DNA of 64,000 nt from Micropterix aruncella (GCA_944548615.1 OX155972.1:8572159-8636158); one strand, 5' to 3'; positions 14,987 through 28,550 are shown, counted from the stretch's first letter. Notes: generated from the sequence alone by a model not told the origin. Program-made: numbers and translations.

Positions 14987-15005
14987 TGATTATATAGAGC
15001 AGAGC

Positions 15006-15960
15006 TTGTTATGCATTGCATGCAAATTAAGTAGAGCTTGTTATGCATTGCGTATAGTTAGGAAAACACTGAGTGAATTAGAAACGAGGAGTATTTATTT
15101 TTCCTACTTTGAATCGATACTGAGCTTCGCCATTACGATCTGGGGAAACTGTTACGATTGTCACAAGGAACCCTTATTTATCCTTCAGAAAAGAGCATTA
15201 CGGGTTATTGCCAACGCTAAACATATAGAAACATGTAGACCTATTTTTAAAAGATTGAAAATCATGACTCTCACATCACTTTTTATATAGGCTATTATTA
15301 GATTTTTACACCGAAAAGGAAAGTTACGTAAAATTTAAAGATATACATAACAAAAACACCAGATACAAGAATAATTTCATTCTACCATGCGTGGTTTTAA
15401 ACGCTGCTAGGCAAAGTACCCAATTCTCAGGGTCTTATTATTTTAACCGACTACCAGGTAACATAAAAGACAATAGCAATCTCAGAACGTTCCAAAAACT
15501 TTTAAGGGATTTTTTTACAACCAATACGTTTTACTCTATTGAGGAATTTATAAATTTTACAAAATGACTTTTTTTACAGCCCCTTTATTTTAATGTAATG
15601 CGTATACTGATTATTTCATTTGTTGATTATTTTAACTTGAATTAATAATTTTATTGATTGTTTTAGTTATATGGTATCTTATATTTAAATGTAATTACAA
15701 TGTATTTAGATTCTTCTTGGACAAAACATTATAAAAATTAGTTTGATTGATTATGTGATTATTGATGATTATTGCTTGTGTTTGATCATTTCTGATATTG
15801 ATTATTTTAATTGTTGATAGTTTTAGTTTTACTGATTGCGCCTTATATAGCTTCTTCTTTATGAAATTTCTTCTGAAACAAAATGTTGTATGCTCTCTGG
15901 GCAGTTTGTTAATTAAACATTGTATGTTTTTTAATAATTCCCACAATAAAGAACTATTAT
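15006..15960 (+). mobile_element. Non-LTR retrotransposon 3' end (Jockey/CR1-like), decayed
   Basis: The 15006-15290 frame has the thumb/C-terminal reverse transcriptase pattern 'FESILSFAITIWGNC' followed by 'LQKRALRVIAN'. After a stop or frameshift it continues at 15300-15565 with 'SGSYYFNRLPGNIKDN', typical of the end of such polyproteins. An AT-rich 3' region follows. The 5' part is missing. Stops make it inactive. Confidence 0.85.
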
Positions 15961-15962
15961 TA

Positions 15963-16789
15963 TAGTGTTTTTCAACCTTTTTAGATCGCGACCCCATATT
16001 TGGTAAAAAAAAACGGTTGTCTGTAAAGTCGGTTTACTGACTATAGTTGAACGTGACAACGTCATAAGAAAATACTGATGGAATGGTTGCATTTCTCAAA
16101 AGAAAATTTTAAATATATTTGTTTGATAGATATTTTGTATGGATATAGAGAAGGAGGTAAATGGAAATCACAATTGAATTGATCAAGTTACATTTATTTG
16201 TACGCATAAATACAATTATGTCAATTTTTTTTTTTTACAATATAACATAGTTTTTACAAGTGTCAGAGTGTTCGCCGATAGGAGTGTGGATATTTATTGC
16301 AATTTTACAAGTGTCACAAATGGAACGCCTCAGAGCGAGGTAGCGCCGCATGAGTCATGTTTTTTCGTGCGTGCAGCCGGCTCCATCGAATTATAAGACG
16401 TTGTCACGTCAAAAAAACTTTTACGCAAAGAGGGGCTTAGAACGTAACTTAGTTCTTTCGACCCCCCGCTGAGTCTTTTCCACAGCTATACAAGTAAATA
16501 TTCAATAATTTTGTAGTGAAAACAATAGCGAAAGCCACATTAATTTTAACTGTTTTGGACTTTCGAAGCTGTACTTACCTGTTTTCATCTTAGATCAACA
16601 TAAAGTTTATTAAAAGAAATAGCAAAAACACATAATACAATATGCTTCTCTTCTGAAGCTGTAAATGTTTGCATATGATAGAATTAAGATTTTGTAACAT
16701 TGTCGTTTATTTTATTTTTAGATAGCTTTGGACAACCCGGGAGTCCCTTCGCGACCCAGGGGTCGCGACCCACTGGTTGAAAAACACTG
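15963..16789. mobile_element. hAT-like non-autonomous element, 827 bp
   Basis: The left end 'TAGTGTTTTTCAACC' and the inverted right end 'CAGTGTTTTTCAACCAGTGG' are followed on both sides by 'TCGCGACCCC'-type sequence. This is the classic hAT end motif. A clean 8-bp target duplication was not found. No transposase frame remains. Confidence 0.8.
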
Positions 16790-16813
16790 ATATAGAGTAT
16801 TAATTTATTCAAT

Positions 16814-17075
16814 GCCGTACTACGTTTTGGCAGCTAGATTTTGCTACGAAACGCATCGTGTAGATGGCATTCATAGCTCCAAACGAGGAATAATCACTCC
16901 TATGATCAAAACAATAATTTAATAATTCATCAAAATTCCAAGTACGCGTTGTATAAATGATACGCGTTGTATAAACGATGTATTATTATTGCTCAATCCC
17001 ATAGTATGTTTTGATAACCCTTCTGCCACGGCGATATGCAGGTGGCACTGATAGCACGTTCAGTGTATTTGTCCA
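16814..17075. mobile_element. Two fragments of the 'TACGTTTTGGCA' MITE (P2 family)
   Basis: 'GCCGTACTACGTTTTGGCAG' at 16814 opens one fragment. A second terminus, 'CCATAGTATGTTTTGATAAC' followed by 'GCAGGTGGCACTGATAGC', lies at 16998-17070. The same termini bound the P2 copies in the receptor introns at 33824, 49382 and 55093. Confidence 0.75.
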
Positions 17076-17149
17076 TCTATTATAACTTTGATAAAGAATG
17101 TTTTTTTGCTCAATGTCTCTATGCCCAATATTTCGAGTTTTAAGTATGA

Positions 17150-17990
17150 CTAGCGTATATACGCCTCCATATTCCAAGCGGAGGTATACGCCATTATTGA
17201 TTGTGCGATTATCAACCTGTATAAGAACTACGCCAACCACCGTATCTATATCCACTCGGATAGCAAGGCAGCTCTTATGGCACTAGCCTCTAATACCATT
17301 AATTCAAAGCTAGTGCAAAACTGCGTATCACTACTGAATTCCCTGGGCGAAAAGAGCAGGGTAATTCTAAGATGGGTTCCCGGCCATGCAGGAATCGAGG
17401 AATATGAAAAGCCGACGAACTTGCTAAGACGGGAGCAAATGTGAAGAACGTCATGCGGCCCTGAACCTTGCTGGGGCGTACCAAACCTAATGATCAATCC
17501 AATATGTTTAGAACAATCCATCGACCACTGGAACAGCACGCCAGGGGTGAATCATTCCAAAGCGCTAATTAAGGCATACGACCGTAAGACTACCCGTGAG
17601 GCATTATCGCTAAATAGGAATAATCTACGCATACTGGTGAGGGCGCTCACGGGGTATTGTGGCTTGAACAAACGCATTTACAACCTCAAGCTCCGAGACA
17701 CGAAAATGAGCAGGTTCTGCCAAAGGGCAGAGGAAACTCCCCTGCAACTCGTGTGCGAGTGCGGCCCGCTGATGCATAAAAGATACACCCACTTGGGTGG
17801 TCATTACCTCCAACCTGAGGAGGTAAAACAATCTGGCGCCAAAAGCCTGTTGCGGTTCTGAAATGACATGAGGCTTAGCGCAGAACTATAGTAGGTGGTG
17901 AACACAATAGATCAGCAATGGTCGCAGTGTTACAAGACTTATAAAGGCCTTAGAACAGCCCCATACAACAAATAACAAAAAAAAATACTA
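17150..17990 (+). mobile_element. LINE 3' fragment: RNase H domain plus CCHC-like knuckle
   Basis: The frame at 17165-17440 reads 'FQAEVYAI', 'IYIHSDSKAALMAL' and 'RVILRWVPGHAGI': the RNase H pattern with catalytic E, D and H. A stop follows. The 17490-17861 frame continues with 'SRFCQRAEETPLQLVCECG', a Cys/His knuckle seen at the C-terminus of R1/I-type LINE ORF2. An A-rich end lies at about 17970-17990. A close relative, inverted, is at 58610-59430. The 5' end is truncated and the frame is broken. Confidence 0.88.
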
Positions 17991-18585
17991 CAGCATCCCC
18001 TGATTTCCGATTTCAGTCACAATCTTTTCAACGGTCTTCCAGACATCCGACTGGAAATTGTCCTTATCGTCAAGGGTGGGGAAACGGGGAGAGGGGGGGG
18101 GGGAATAAAATGCATTTATCCACCAATCTCAAGAAAAGTGCGCTCACAAAACTATCCCTTTTCCGGAATTAAAAAATGTAATTGCCAACTGTGACAGAAA
18201 ATATATTCACGTAGCATCGATATAGCCTTTGTAAATCGCATGCAGAGCGCGAGCATGTATATTATATGGTACGTAGTCAGTCGCACATATCCTTTGCTGC
18301 GAGCACTTTCTTTTAACGGTGCGAAATGCTATATTTTCCGGTGTTAGAGCTGCTCGGCTAAATAAAGAAATGTGTAATGAAATTTTACGAGTTGCTCTCT
18401 CGGCGTGGCAACTGTATGTAGCCGGCGTTGCGCTGGCGGCCAATCCCGCATGGCGGCGACAGAGAAACAGATTCTACCAACGGAAAATGCCAGGCAAAAA
18501 TCTCTGCGACTGCCTTCCTCCTCGCACTATATACCAGTGCAGTTGGACCATTATGACCCATGTGTTAAGGTTCCAACGGTGGATT
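17991..18585. other. Unassigned sequence
   Basis: Has a G-run near 18090 and overlapping open frames at 18319-18611 that look like no family I know. There is no splice or promoter evidence, so no gene is called. Confidence 0.5.
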
Positions 18586-18589
18586 GTTT

Positions 18590-19262
18590 TCCGTCCCAAG
18601 TGCCACTCTGAAGGTGCCGCAACGTAAAACCCGATCTATACAGTTATTCGAGCCCCCGAGACGACATTCTAACTACACGCGCAATTCAATGCTTAACCGA
18701 TTACCACGTACGTATAATCATCAATTCACAGAGCTTGACATTTATAGTAGAAACACAATTAGTTTCAAATCGGCAGTGCGATCCGCCCTTAAAGCAGCGA
18801 CGACAACTGCAAGTAATTATTAATTCGTAATATTTATGTATAAATATAATACAATTTATATATGTATTCCCATTTACTTATTTTTAATTTATGTTGTATA
18901 AGTATGATTTATATATATTTGCGGTTATTTGACATTCTTTGGTTGGTGGGGATGAGTCCTTGCCGCGTGGACTTGGACGATGAGTTCTCCCGGTAATGTT
19001 ACATTTTCGGCAAAGTTACATTGGCCGTCTACAAATGCGTCGGGAGAACTGTCGTGTATTTCCGCGCGGGATAGATCCGTTTTCTCTCAACTAATAAATA
19101 TTTACGGATGTATTTTTTGTTTCATAATTTAGTTTGTAAAATATTTTTCAAATAATTTCGAACGGCGTAAGTTATAATCTGCATAAGAACATGTTTTTTT
19201 TAATAATTATGTATCTAATTATAAGTTCATGCTGTTACTTACGTAAATAAATAAATAAAAAG
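18590..19262 (+). mobile_element. LINE 3' end with (TAAA)n-type tail
   Basis: The 18630-18823 frame reads 'NSMLNRLPRTYNHQFTELD' then 'SFKSAVRSALKA', the usual C-terminus of Jockey/CR1-type ORF2. It is followed by a 3' UTR of about 430 bp and 'AAATAAATAAATAAAA' at the end. Truncated at the 5' side. Confidence 0.82.
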
Positions 19263-19265
19263 TCT

Positions 19266-19349
19266 TCTGCGCTCCCCTTATGGGAGACAGAACGATCCAA
19301 TATAGTTAAAACTTCCTGAGGTGGCTGATTCGCCCGTTGTAGTTGACAG
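19266..19349 (-). repeat. G-family fragment
   Basis: Short terminal piece with 'GGGAGACAGAACGAT' and 'TGATTCGCCCGTTGTAGTTG', directly after a LINE tail. Confidence 0.8.
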
Positions 19350-19612
19350 CAGCTCTAGTTGTCCTTCTTCTTCTTCCTGCATTACCATAAGTGACTGATA
19401 TGCTCTCAAAATCTCCCTGTCTGCCGTGGGTCTAGAAATGATGCTCTTTTCGGAAACATTGGGTGATTACGTTGTCAGTTTCTTGGTTTATATTTTGAAG
19501 TTGTTTGGTGTGCTTTGGCATGTTGAAAGTTGTTAAGTTACAAAATTAAAAGCCTTGCACTTACCGACTCTTTTGTCACCGCATTGTATGGCGTACTGAT
19601 TCTTGTGATGCT

Positions 19613-19657
19613 GTCGCATAATAAACGATATACACTGTACATCGTTTATTATGCGAC
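19613..19657. repeat. Perfect 17-bp hairpin
   Basis: 'GTCGCATAATAAACGAT' at 19613-19629 is exactly complementary to 19641-19657, with an 11-nt loop. No surrounding element was identified. Confidence 0.95.
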
Positions 19658-19964
19658 TGGTCCAAAAAAATATATTAAAAAAGCGTTATTGTACTAAAAA
19701 ACTGACAATGATAAAGAAAACTTCAATTCTATTTTTATTACTTCAAACGGCGTGCTTATTATTTCACGATTTCTTGCAGCCAACCGTTCTAATATTAAAT
19801 ATAGAATAACTAAATAAACCGCTTATCTCAGCATCTCAATATACATCATATATCAACATATATACCCACATATACACATACATATACAAATAAAATTATA
19901 ATATGTATTGTACAATAATTGATACATAGGTACTAAAGGTACTAAAGGTACTAAATGTACCATA

Positions 19965-20340
19965 TATGGTAGCTGTTAACCTCATGGCAACTGGTCTTGA
20001 AACGACCAATCGGCTACCCGACACCAGGTAAAGAGCAGGGCAAAGGATGCCGTGGTCCGCGATAGATTCGGTAGACATCGAATCACCGCTATGTAAGGGA
20101 GAGGACCACGCAAGCGACCTCGAACCCGTAACCAGTCGTGGGGCCTGAGAAATCTGGCCTACTGGGTTACCTTTCTAGTGCTTCGTCATAGGGCGTTGGT
20201 CTCTGGCGAGTTCATGGTTTTTGCTGGACGGTAGATTTGTATCGTCCACAAACAATTATATGCTCAACTCGCGGGAGATAGAACGATCATTATCGTTAAA
20301 ACTTTATGGGGTGACGGGTTCGTCCGTCGTAGTCGACAGT
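19965..20340 (-). repeat. G-family copy, diverged and truncated
   Basis: Contains 'GTCCGCGATAGATTCGGT', 'GGGAGAGGACCACGCAAGCG' and the terminal 'GTTCGTCCGTCGTAGTCGAC', in family order on the minus strand. Confidence 0.85.
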
Positions 20341-21629
20341 CACAAATAGGTTGATGTAAGCCGCAATGACCCTAAAAGTAGGGCTAAGGTCAAGTATTAT
20401 TGTGATCGGCTACCCCATCGTTTCATCTTTATAAGTCTACATTCGTTATCTGTCATAGATATGACAATGAGCGGATATTTTGGTGTCATCATTCAATGTC
20501 AGAAATTTAAAAAAAATCGTTTGCATCACTCCAAGACTTTGCCGGCAAGTAGCCAGGGACTTATTTCATCTGAATATTCATTTCACAAATAAAGTCGATG
20601 ATCAGTTAGCGAAAATTCTTGTTAATAGGCGAAGCAAAGCAATAAAAATTTCGAACGCGCGTCATTTCAATCAATTTAAAAATCAAATTGCAATCGCGGG
20701 TCTCCGTTAGCAATCGAATTCGAATGTTAAACGATCCACGCATCGCAAGCGTTGCCGATTTTAAGGGCCTTAGGGGACTTTTAGGGGACTTTAAATAATA
20801 CGACTTGAAATATTTACGACTATAAATATGACGATTATTTATATCTAATATATTTACGCTACATACTACTTAAAATATTATGAGATCAATATCAACCAAA
20901 ATGTAACAATAATATTAATAATGCTTTATTTAAGAGAAAGTAGTAAAAAATTATGTCTTAAAACTACCCAACTAGGTTAATGCCCGTACTAGGGTAGATT
21001 ATTTTCTTTTGAATTAAGATGCGCACGTAATTTTATACTGCAATTAAAAATTATGGTAATATTTTACATGTTTATTTAATATTAAACATGAGACATATAT
21101 TATTCTCATTTATATATAAATATATACATTTACCTACTTGTAATATTTACATACACTTGCATTTACATACACGTATTTATTAGTAATATATAATTGTAAT
21201 ATTAAATTAAATTGATAACTTGTCGTTGTAAACGAGGATATGTGTAATAATGTCAGCTACCTTTTTCCTGCCGGTCTCAAACAGCCACAAAGTAAGTTTT
21301 CCCTTTTTCATATGTAAGCTTCTGCATTGTTTTAACTTTTCCTAAAAGTTATTGTGGAGTTTAGGAGATACACAACTAAAGTGCCTTTGCGCAAATTTAG
21401 TTTTGGTTTTTTTAATTAGATGTTTTTCTAACGCGCAACCTCTATACTAGTTAGAATGTTGTGGTCAGTGATGTTGTGTGTGTACGGATTGTTGAGATAA
21501 TAAAGTAGGGTTACTTTTGCATAAATCTGTCTAATGTCCAAAGTCTAAAACAATGTGGTTTCAACCCTACAATGCATCTGTGTATAATTTTAAGTCTCTA
21601 AATCTAATATTTAGAGATTGAAGTATGAC
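20341..21629. other. AT-rich intergenic with a small recurring motif
   Basis: 'CATCACTCCAAGACTTTGCC' with 'GCAAGTAGCCAGGGACTTAT' at about 20523-20575 recurs in varied form at 24010-24060 and 26965-27020. This marks an old unnamed interspersed repeat. No gene is supported. Confidence 0.55.
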
Positions 21630-21785
21630 TAGCGCGCCCCCCTGGTTAACCGATTTGAACAACAATCTTTCCAACTCTTGCCATGACCAAATGATGCCTG
21701 CATACTAAATTTTATTAGGACGAAGCGTTTGGGCGCTATCGTGGAGTAATACAGACAGACACACAGACAGAAGTGCGTCCATATA
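21630..21785 (+). mobile_element. Decayed LINE 3' remnant
   Basis: 'CAACTCTTGCCATGACCAAA' and 'GAAGCGTTTGGGCGCTATCG' correspond, inverted, to the tails at 11925-12160 and 46120-46360. Confidence 0.6.
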
Positions 21786-22455
21786 TTGCGGTGTCGACTA
21801 CAACGGGCGAGCCCGTCACCACAGGACGTTTTAACGATTAGTCGTTCTGTCGCCCTGCAGTGAACGTAGAAGACTTTGGACAGTACAATTCTACGTCCAG
21901 CTACGTCACAACCCGTGAGAGTACAACGCCTTACCGCGAGTGAGCCAGGAATAAACCCGGCGGGCCCGAGATACTCGCGCCCTCACTTCCAATTGTGACC
22001 AGATTTCTCCGGTCTCTCGATTGGTTCCGAGTTCGAGGTCGCTTGCGCGGTCCTCTCCCTTACGAAGCGGTGAAACGGAGTGCACCGAATCTATCGCGGA
22101 CCAAGGCGTCCTTTGCCCGACTCTGAACCGGGATCGGATGGCCAATGGTCAATTCAAGAGCAGTCGCCGTAAGGTAGACAACTACCCCCGCTCTATAGGA
22201 AACAATACAGTTCCCAGACTCCCCCGATTGTTAGTCGGAGAGCACAATCGATTGGCTTGCGTCGCTCGGTGCGCAGACCGTCCGGGAGCGCCAGAGGATT
22301 GATTCCCAGGGGAGACTGGTTGACCCAGTGTCCTACCCAGGCTCGCACCCCATGCGTGGAGGCCATCGGATGGGTGTTGACCCGTGAGTGTGACCGACCC
22401 TGAAACAGAATGGGTCTTCGTGGCCAACTCAGCAAGGGCCCATTAGCTCCCACAA
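21786..22455 (+). mobile_element. G-family element, full-length-looking copy
   Basis: Runs from 'GTGTCGACTACAACGGGCGA' to 'GGGCCCATTAGCTCCCAC', collinear with the copy at 53250-53925 and the inverted copy at 9385-10034. A clear target duplication was not found. Frames on both strands are shared with the other copies but carry no known domain. Confidence 0.9.
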
Positions 22456-24390
22456 TACTTTTAAGTGCGTCCACAATACTTTCCTCACCAGGAAAGTAAA
22501 AACGGCATAACGTGAGATTGGGGATCATATCTACGTTATACCAGAACAAAAAACAAGAGCGCCATCGCATTTATCCAAAACGCGAAAAGAAAGGAAAAAA
22601 CTTTAGGAGGTTAGGTGATAACCGAAAAATAAAAAAACAACCACAGGGTCGGGGAAAGAATTGGGTTTGGAACTAAATTTGGCAAAACGGTGAATAAACC
22701 TTCGTATTTTTAAAATAAAACAACAAATTGACAAGTTATAAAACAAAGGTCCTTTATTTGACGTAGTTCCTTCCGTCTATCTCTTTTCAGACTACGGTGA
22801 GATGTTATACTTTTTCAGGTTCAATTGAATATCCAGGCTAGAAAAATCCAGTCACGGTCGGCCGATTCGTGAGGTTTTTTACATTAGGAAATAAAAGGCA
22901 ACACAGCACAACCCACGCTGTGGCAAAAAGAAAAAAAACCACCATTACTTTTACGGACTCGTTTATCTGATTGAAACCCAAAAGAATTAAACGCTTACCA
23001 AAAAATTAGACCTTGTTCACATTACTCAAAAACGCCGCACTCCTAGTGCACCAGTACACGTTTATGGATTTTAATTACGCTAACAGGTATATCATCGAGA
23101 CCAGTTGATTTTTTGTTCTTTGAAGAGTCGATGCATTTTTCTATTTCTTGATTGTTGATTGATAGTTTGATCCTTATTAAATGTAGTTTATGTAGAACTC
23201 TTTGGATGCCTTCTATTTTTCTAGTTTTCATGTATTTTCGTTATTGAATTGCTGATTCTCTATGTTTTTCATTATTTCTGTTTATTTTTATTTTTCTACT
23301 TTTTATGTCTTTGTTATTTTTGAATTTCTATGTTTTTTTTTTCAATATTAGTTTTTTATAGACTTTTTTATAATTTGAAATGTAATTTTATTTGTAGAAA
23401 TACCATTTTTTTTAAATATATAATTTTCATACCCAGATCGGGTTTTTGAAAATATTTTTTTCTTATTCTTATTCTTATTCTTATTCTAAACTTCGCTGAT
23501 GACTTTGGTTTTCACCAAGTTCTCAGTCTCACAGCGCGAGTGAGCAAAAAACGACTTGCGCCCGTCTTGGAAACCAAGGATCCCTAACGTGGAAGGGGCA
23601 GTCTTTTTGACAGACCGGAAGTAGCCTAGCGATAAACAAACCTTAGGTTAAAAAAAACTCATGACAACTCATGTTCACAATAAAATAGTAGGTAATATTT
23701 TTATAATATTTATTGCATTTATTAAAATGCTCTTTCAAACATGGTTTTGTTTTTAAATCTCTTTTTTTACGGCAAAGACACCAGGAGGGTCATCTTTTAT
23801 TGGGCCGTGCAATACTGCTATTTCTAATCTGACAGCTCAAACGTCCTAGCGTTTATTCGAATTTTTGGAGTAATGCTCGCATACCCGAAACAATTCTTAA
23901 GAAACTCAAAACCTGATTAAGACCAATAAAAAAACATGAGTAATTCAAGCGAAGCATGTTGCAATGCGTGAAACATGTTACTGAAGCTTAACATACCACG
24001 CAAATTTGGATTTTTGTTACAACGGTTGTGTCACTCCAAGATTTTCCCGGTAATTGGACAAGCCCCCCGCCAACCCCCTCCCCCTTTCCGACCTCTTCCG
24101 ACCGCCAATTCGTCGTATATTTGTAGTATTTTCCGTAGTATCCAAATTTTTCCAAAAACAAGGTAGTATTTTCCTAAACATGGCGAAATTTAAAACTATT
24201 TGCATCGCATGTATATGAGATAATCCAACCAAATTTCAAAAGGGTTTAGGTCCGACAAGGCATTTGTGTACCGAATTTACCTAACCTAACTATAACCTAA
24301 CCTAACTTAACCTAACTACAATAATTCAGGATTGAAGTAGTGGTGGGTCGATTTCAACAAAAAAATCTTTTCATTTCTTGCCAAGACCAA
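22456..24390. other. Intergenic with simple repeats and repeat scraps
   Basis: (TTATTC)n-type repeat at about 23460-23486. A scrap at 22480-22500 ('CCAGGAAAGTAAAA') matches 47245-47265. 'CCTAACCTAAC'-rich sequence at 24285-24320 is short and degenerate. No gene recognised. Confidence 0.5.
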
Positions 24391-24394
24391 ATGT

Positions 24395-24990
24395 ATATTT
24401 ATCTACTGGAAGTGCTGAGGCCTGCGAGCTCTTCCAACGAGCTCTTCCAGCTTGGCTCCATGCAGTTTATGCATGGAGCCAAGCTCGTAACCTTCACTTC
24501 AATATTAACAAATGTTCAGTGATGACATACACAAGATAGCCTGCTCATCTGATGTATGATTACTCCATCGCTGGATGTGTGCTTCCCAGAGTGACTGAAG
24601 TCAAGGGTTTGGGAGTTTTTTTCGACCCCCAGTTAAACTTTAAGTAACACGTTAGACAACTTACATACTTAAAGTACTTGACGTACGCTAACTATACATA
24701 CATACGCGTTGTTCTGGTGCGCTAACGAAGGGACCTCATGAGGAACACGGATGAAGACAAACCAGAGCACAAACACAACCCTAGACACAAAGACAAACAG
24801 ATTCAACCAAAAATGAGGACTGTATATGGACAACGACACTACGCATATCTCGGACCTAAACTCTATAATATATTTAACTCCTACACAGGACAGATTTTAA
24901 ACATAACCGACAACCAGTTAAAGAGACGGTTGTCTCATTGGCTCTCGAATTACACTAGAGATGAATGCGAAAGTATGATATATTAAAATA
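24395..24990 (+). mobile_element. Broken non-LTR retrotransposon ORF2 fragments
   Basis: Between 24480 and 24660, frames interrupted by stops read 'HFNINKCSVMTYTR' and 'VKGLGVFFDPQLNF', the region after the reverse transcriptase active site. At 24738-24986 'YGQRHYAYLGPKLYNIFNS' gives the C-terminal end. A 16-bp perfect stem (24449-24485, loop 'GTTTA') is an inverted duplication inside it. Confidence 0.75.
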
Positions 24991-25121
24991 TTTTATTTCT
25001 AACCACAAATTATAGGATATACACATGTAAATTATGGATATACAGATATACAAATTATAATATGTTATATTTTATTATGTTATACTATATTATATATAAA
25101 TATGATACAATATTGTATATG

Positions 25122-25269
<148 letters not shown>

Positions 25270-25639
25270 ATATGTTATAATATAACATATTATATTGTAT
25301 TATATTATGTTATATTTTATTATTTATATTATAGTATGCTAAATTATATTACGTATTGCATTTTATGAGACGGAAGAAGGACAGCAGGCAAGGCGTACAG
25401 GCTCAGCAAATACGACAGAACTTTGTATCCATCACCCCAACAGAGGCGTATTGGGGTAATGTAATCCCGTGGGGTAATGTAATCCTGACAAGTAATGCCC
25501 TTCCGCGATTTTTATAATATATACTTTTTTAATGAACGCATTTAAAAATGAACGCAATTTATTTTATGTAACTATAAAAAATAATATAAAGTATAAATAA
25601 ATAAATAAAAACATTGCCCAACTATCTACGTCTTCTTTC

Positions 25640-26330
25640 AAGCTCATAGGGTTTGTGATACGACAATCCAAACACTTCAATAATATTCGGGTTATGCGCA
25701 CGTTGTACAACTCGATTGTTAGCAGTCGCATGGAAACGAATGCAGCTATTTGGAATCCGCATGAAGATACCTATACCCTCATGCTGAAAAAAGTACAGAA
25801 GTGTTTTTTGAGATTTTTGTACTTCAAGCAGTACGGATATTATCCATTTTTGTAACCCACTCCTTTATCACAGGCATTGTTGGCTATAATTCTCTCTGTC
25901 TCAGAAGAGAAATGTTGACCATGTCCTATGTTTTGAATCTAATTCGTGGTAAAACTGATAACCCTAGCTTACTAGCCAATGTGAATCTTTTCGTACCAAA
26001 TAATTATCTTCGTGCTCGATCGCACCATCTTTTCGCGGAGCCGTTCTCGCGCAATAACCTTACAAGGTGGGACTAGTTGGCACGTGCTTTGCGGCGCTTA
26101 AATGAAATTCACTCGATGGCACCAGATTTTGATATTTTTACCATCAACCGTCACTCGTTTAAATTGCAGGCTATTAATTATTTATTCTTATTTGATAGCT
26201 AGTATTATAAGTGTCATTTTATTTATATAATTACGGTAATATCTAAATTAATTTTACTTTTTAATGCCTTGGTTTTACTGTAATGTTGATTAGTAATAAG
26301 CGAATAAATAAATAAATAAATAAATAAAAT
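25640..26330 (+). mobile_element. Jockey-like LINE 3' end with (AAAT)n tail
   Basis: 'MRTLYNSIVSSRMETNAAIW' and 'LKKVQKCFLRFLYFKQYGYY' (25655-25855) then, after a frameshift, 'EMLTMSYVLNLIRGKTDN' and 'LFVPNNYLRARSHHLF' (25910-26075) are typical of the C-terminal third of ORF2. The element ends in about five AAAT units at 26305-26330. Frameshifted and 5'-truncated. Confidence 0.87.
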
Positions 26331-28550
26331 AAATGCCTACGTGTCAAATTTCAGCTCAATCGAATGAAGTTGGGGGGCGCTGTCGTGAAGGAATACACAC
26401 ACAGACAGGCACTCACACACGCACTCATAAACAGACTCACAGACAGTCTCACTTCAGTCTGGAAATGGATTTAATAGTCTCGGTTTGGGGGGGGGGGAGG
26501 TTCTGAATGTATATATTTTGTCCGTCTGCCAGGAAAGTTAAAAAATAACAGAAAATGCCAATTTGCTTCGTGGCTGTATCTAGTAATCCGGTCAGATTAC
26601 TGCTATCCGACACAAGTAGGGTAGTTGTTATTGTGTTCGGGACAAAGCGTGCCAATTAATGGTAATAAATTATGGTCCATTCCGTAGTAAACTAACAAAC
26701 GGTGCGCGGAGCGACGGAGCGGGAACCGCAAAATAATTTGCCCCCGAATCAAACGGATTTCCGCTACTCTGATTTAACATAACAAACTACCCGCCCATCG
26801 GAGCGCAAATTAAATAATTCTGCTCTGGATATTATCTATTATAATGTATTCAGTGAAATGCGTCGAATTTGTTTGCGAAATCGCGACCCGAGAGGGAATA
26901 CTAAAATAAACGCTGGAGCGCTGAAGTCGGCAATGGCTGCACTGTGAGTTAATAATATATTTTAAAAACGGTTGTTTCACCCACTTTCCCGGCAAGTAAC
27001 CAAGGACTGATTTCATCTAAATATTTATCCCGCTTTGTAAATAATATGTAAAAAAATCTGTTGTGTCACCCCAACAATTTCCTGGCGAGTTTCCAAAGAC
27101 ATATGTATTTGGCATTCCAAAAGGTCATGTATTTCTAATTTTTAAATATGTTGTTACGGGCTGTGCCAATACATAGTAAGATACTAAGTTTGCAGCTTCG
27201 AAAGATAAGAAGCATGCACAGGGCAAGGTGCGCAATGCCTGATAAGCAGCGAATTCTTTGCACTGGTTTCGGATTGTGCTCTATGTCTTTTAAAGTATGC
27301 GTTAAAAAAGTTATTCTTTTATAAGAACATAATAGGATAATGACCACAAATGTATGGGGATTGGTTCATATATCCACCACTAACAAGGCTATGTTATGAA
27401 AATAGTTTACTAAATACTGATTAATTCGGACCAGACCGCAGTCAAAAATATGCTGTCAGTAAAAAGTTATGACTAAACAGAAAACTCATGTTTTTTGTAT
27501 CTTTTTTGTTCGAAAAATAATCAAAATTATACTACCAAACGCTTATTTTGAACTGAACTTCGTGTATATGAGTATAAGGCTGTGAAAGAGAGTGTTTGTG
27601 TGTGTCGTGTCACTTCCTGCCTAGTGTTAGGTTTTCGCTGAAGTGGATTTTGCTCCCTTGTTATATATAAATTCTTAAAACGGATGTAGATTATACTCTC
27701 TTGGACTAAATGCTGCGAATCTAGTCATGACCCATACGTTCATATTACACAACAAGAAATGCACACCAAAACTATATTAAATATTTAGACAGAACTGGAC
27801 AAAATATGGATTTTGTCGTTCTACGATGATATTTTTAACTATTTTAATTATTTCCTGTATATGTAACGGTCGATAATGAAATTGTGAAATTACACCAATA
27901 TTTTGACTTCGTATTTGTGTAACGTATCGAGTCATGGTCGTTATTTTTGATTCACGAATCCAGAGTCGTTATTTATGTTGTATTCAAACCTTGGGATGTA
28001 TACAAAGCAGGAAAACACAATGTGAATCAAAGCAGGAAAACACAATGTGAATATTTGAACATTTTTAATAAAGGTTTTAATTTTTAATAAAGCTAATGAG
28101 AGAGGTGACTTACCGAAGTGGATGATTTTGACAAAAGTAAAATAATTAATATAATTGCGGTCTTTTTATATCCGTTAAACTGTAAGAATATTTCAACTTC
28201 ATTAACATGTCGACGTCAATATTAATACTTAGAAATAAATACCGTGTGAAATAATTCAATTTGCGTCAGTATAATACGGGGAATTATAATTTATTTTCCA
28301 GCGTGAAAATACATTTCATATTCATTTTAAGAATTATGCATTTTCATTTGTATTATTTTGTGATCAAATAATTATTTCAATATTACGTTTTTTTATTATT
28401 TCTTACAAACTTATTTTAATTTTGTTTTTGTAGTAATCACAGTATTGAACAAGCACGCACAAAATTAAACGTTCACGTTAGAACAGGTCCCGGCCTAATT
28501 AGGTGACGTTGTCACTGGACTATGCAATGTATTCATTTTCTGCTATTTAT
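26331..28550. other. Intergenic, repeat scraps only
   Basis: A repeat tail lies at 26330-26450 ('GGGGGGCGCTGTCGTG'). A 'GGCAAGTAACCAAGGACTGA' motif is at 26990-27010. A minus-strand frame at 27135-27347 has 'THTLKDIEHNPKPVQRIRC', resembling the frame at 47195-47578. A 24-bp direct duplication sits at about 28005-28050. No host gene seen. Confidence 0.5.

Noticed and set aside
18319..18627. 102-codon frame as a host gene
   Set aside because: Overlapping frames on several strands, no domain, directly upstream of a truncated LINE.
24285..24320. Telomeric (CCTAA)n
   Set aside because: Only a few degenerate units in unrelated sequence; too short and impure to call telomeric.
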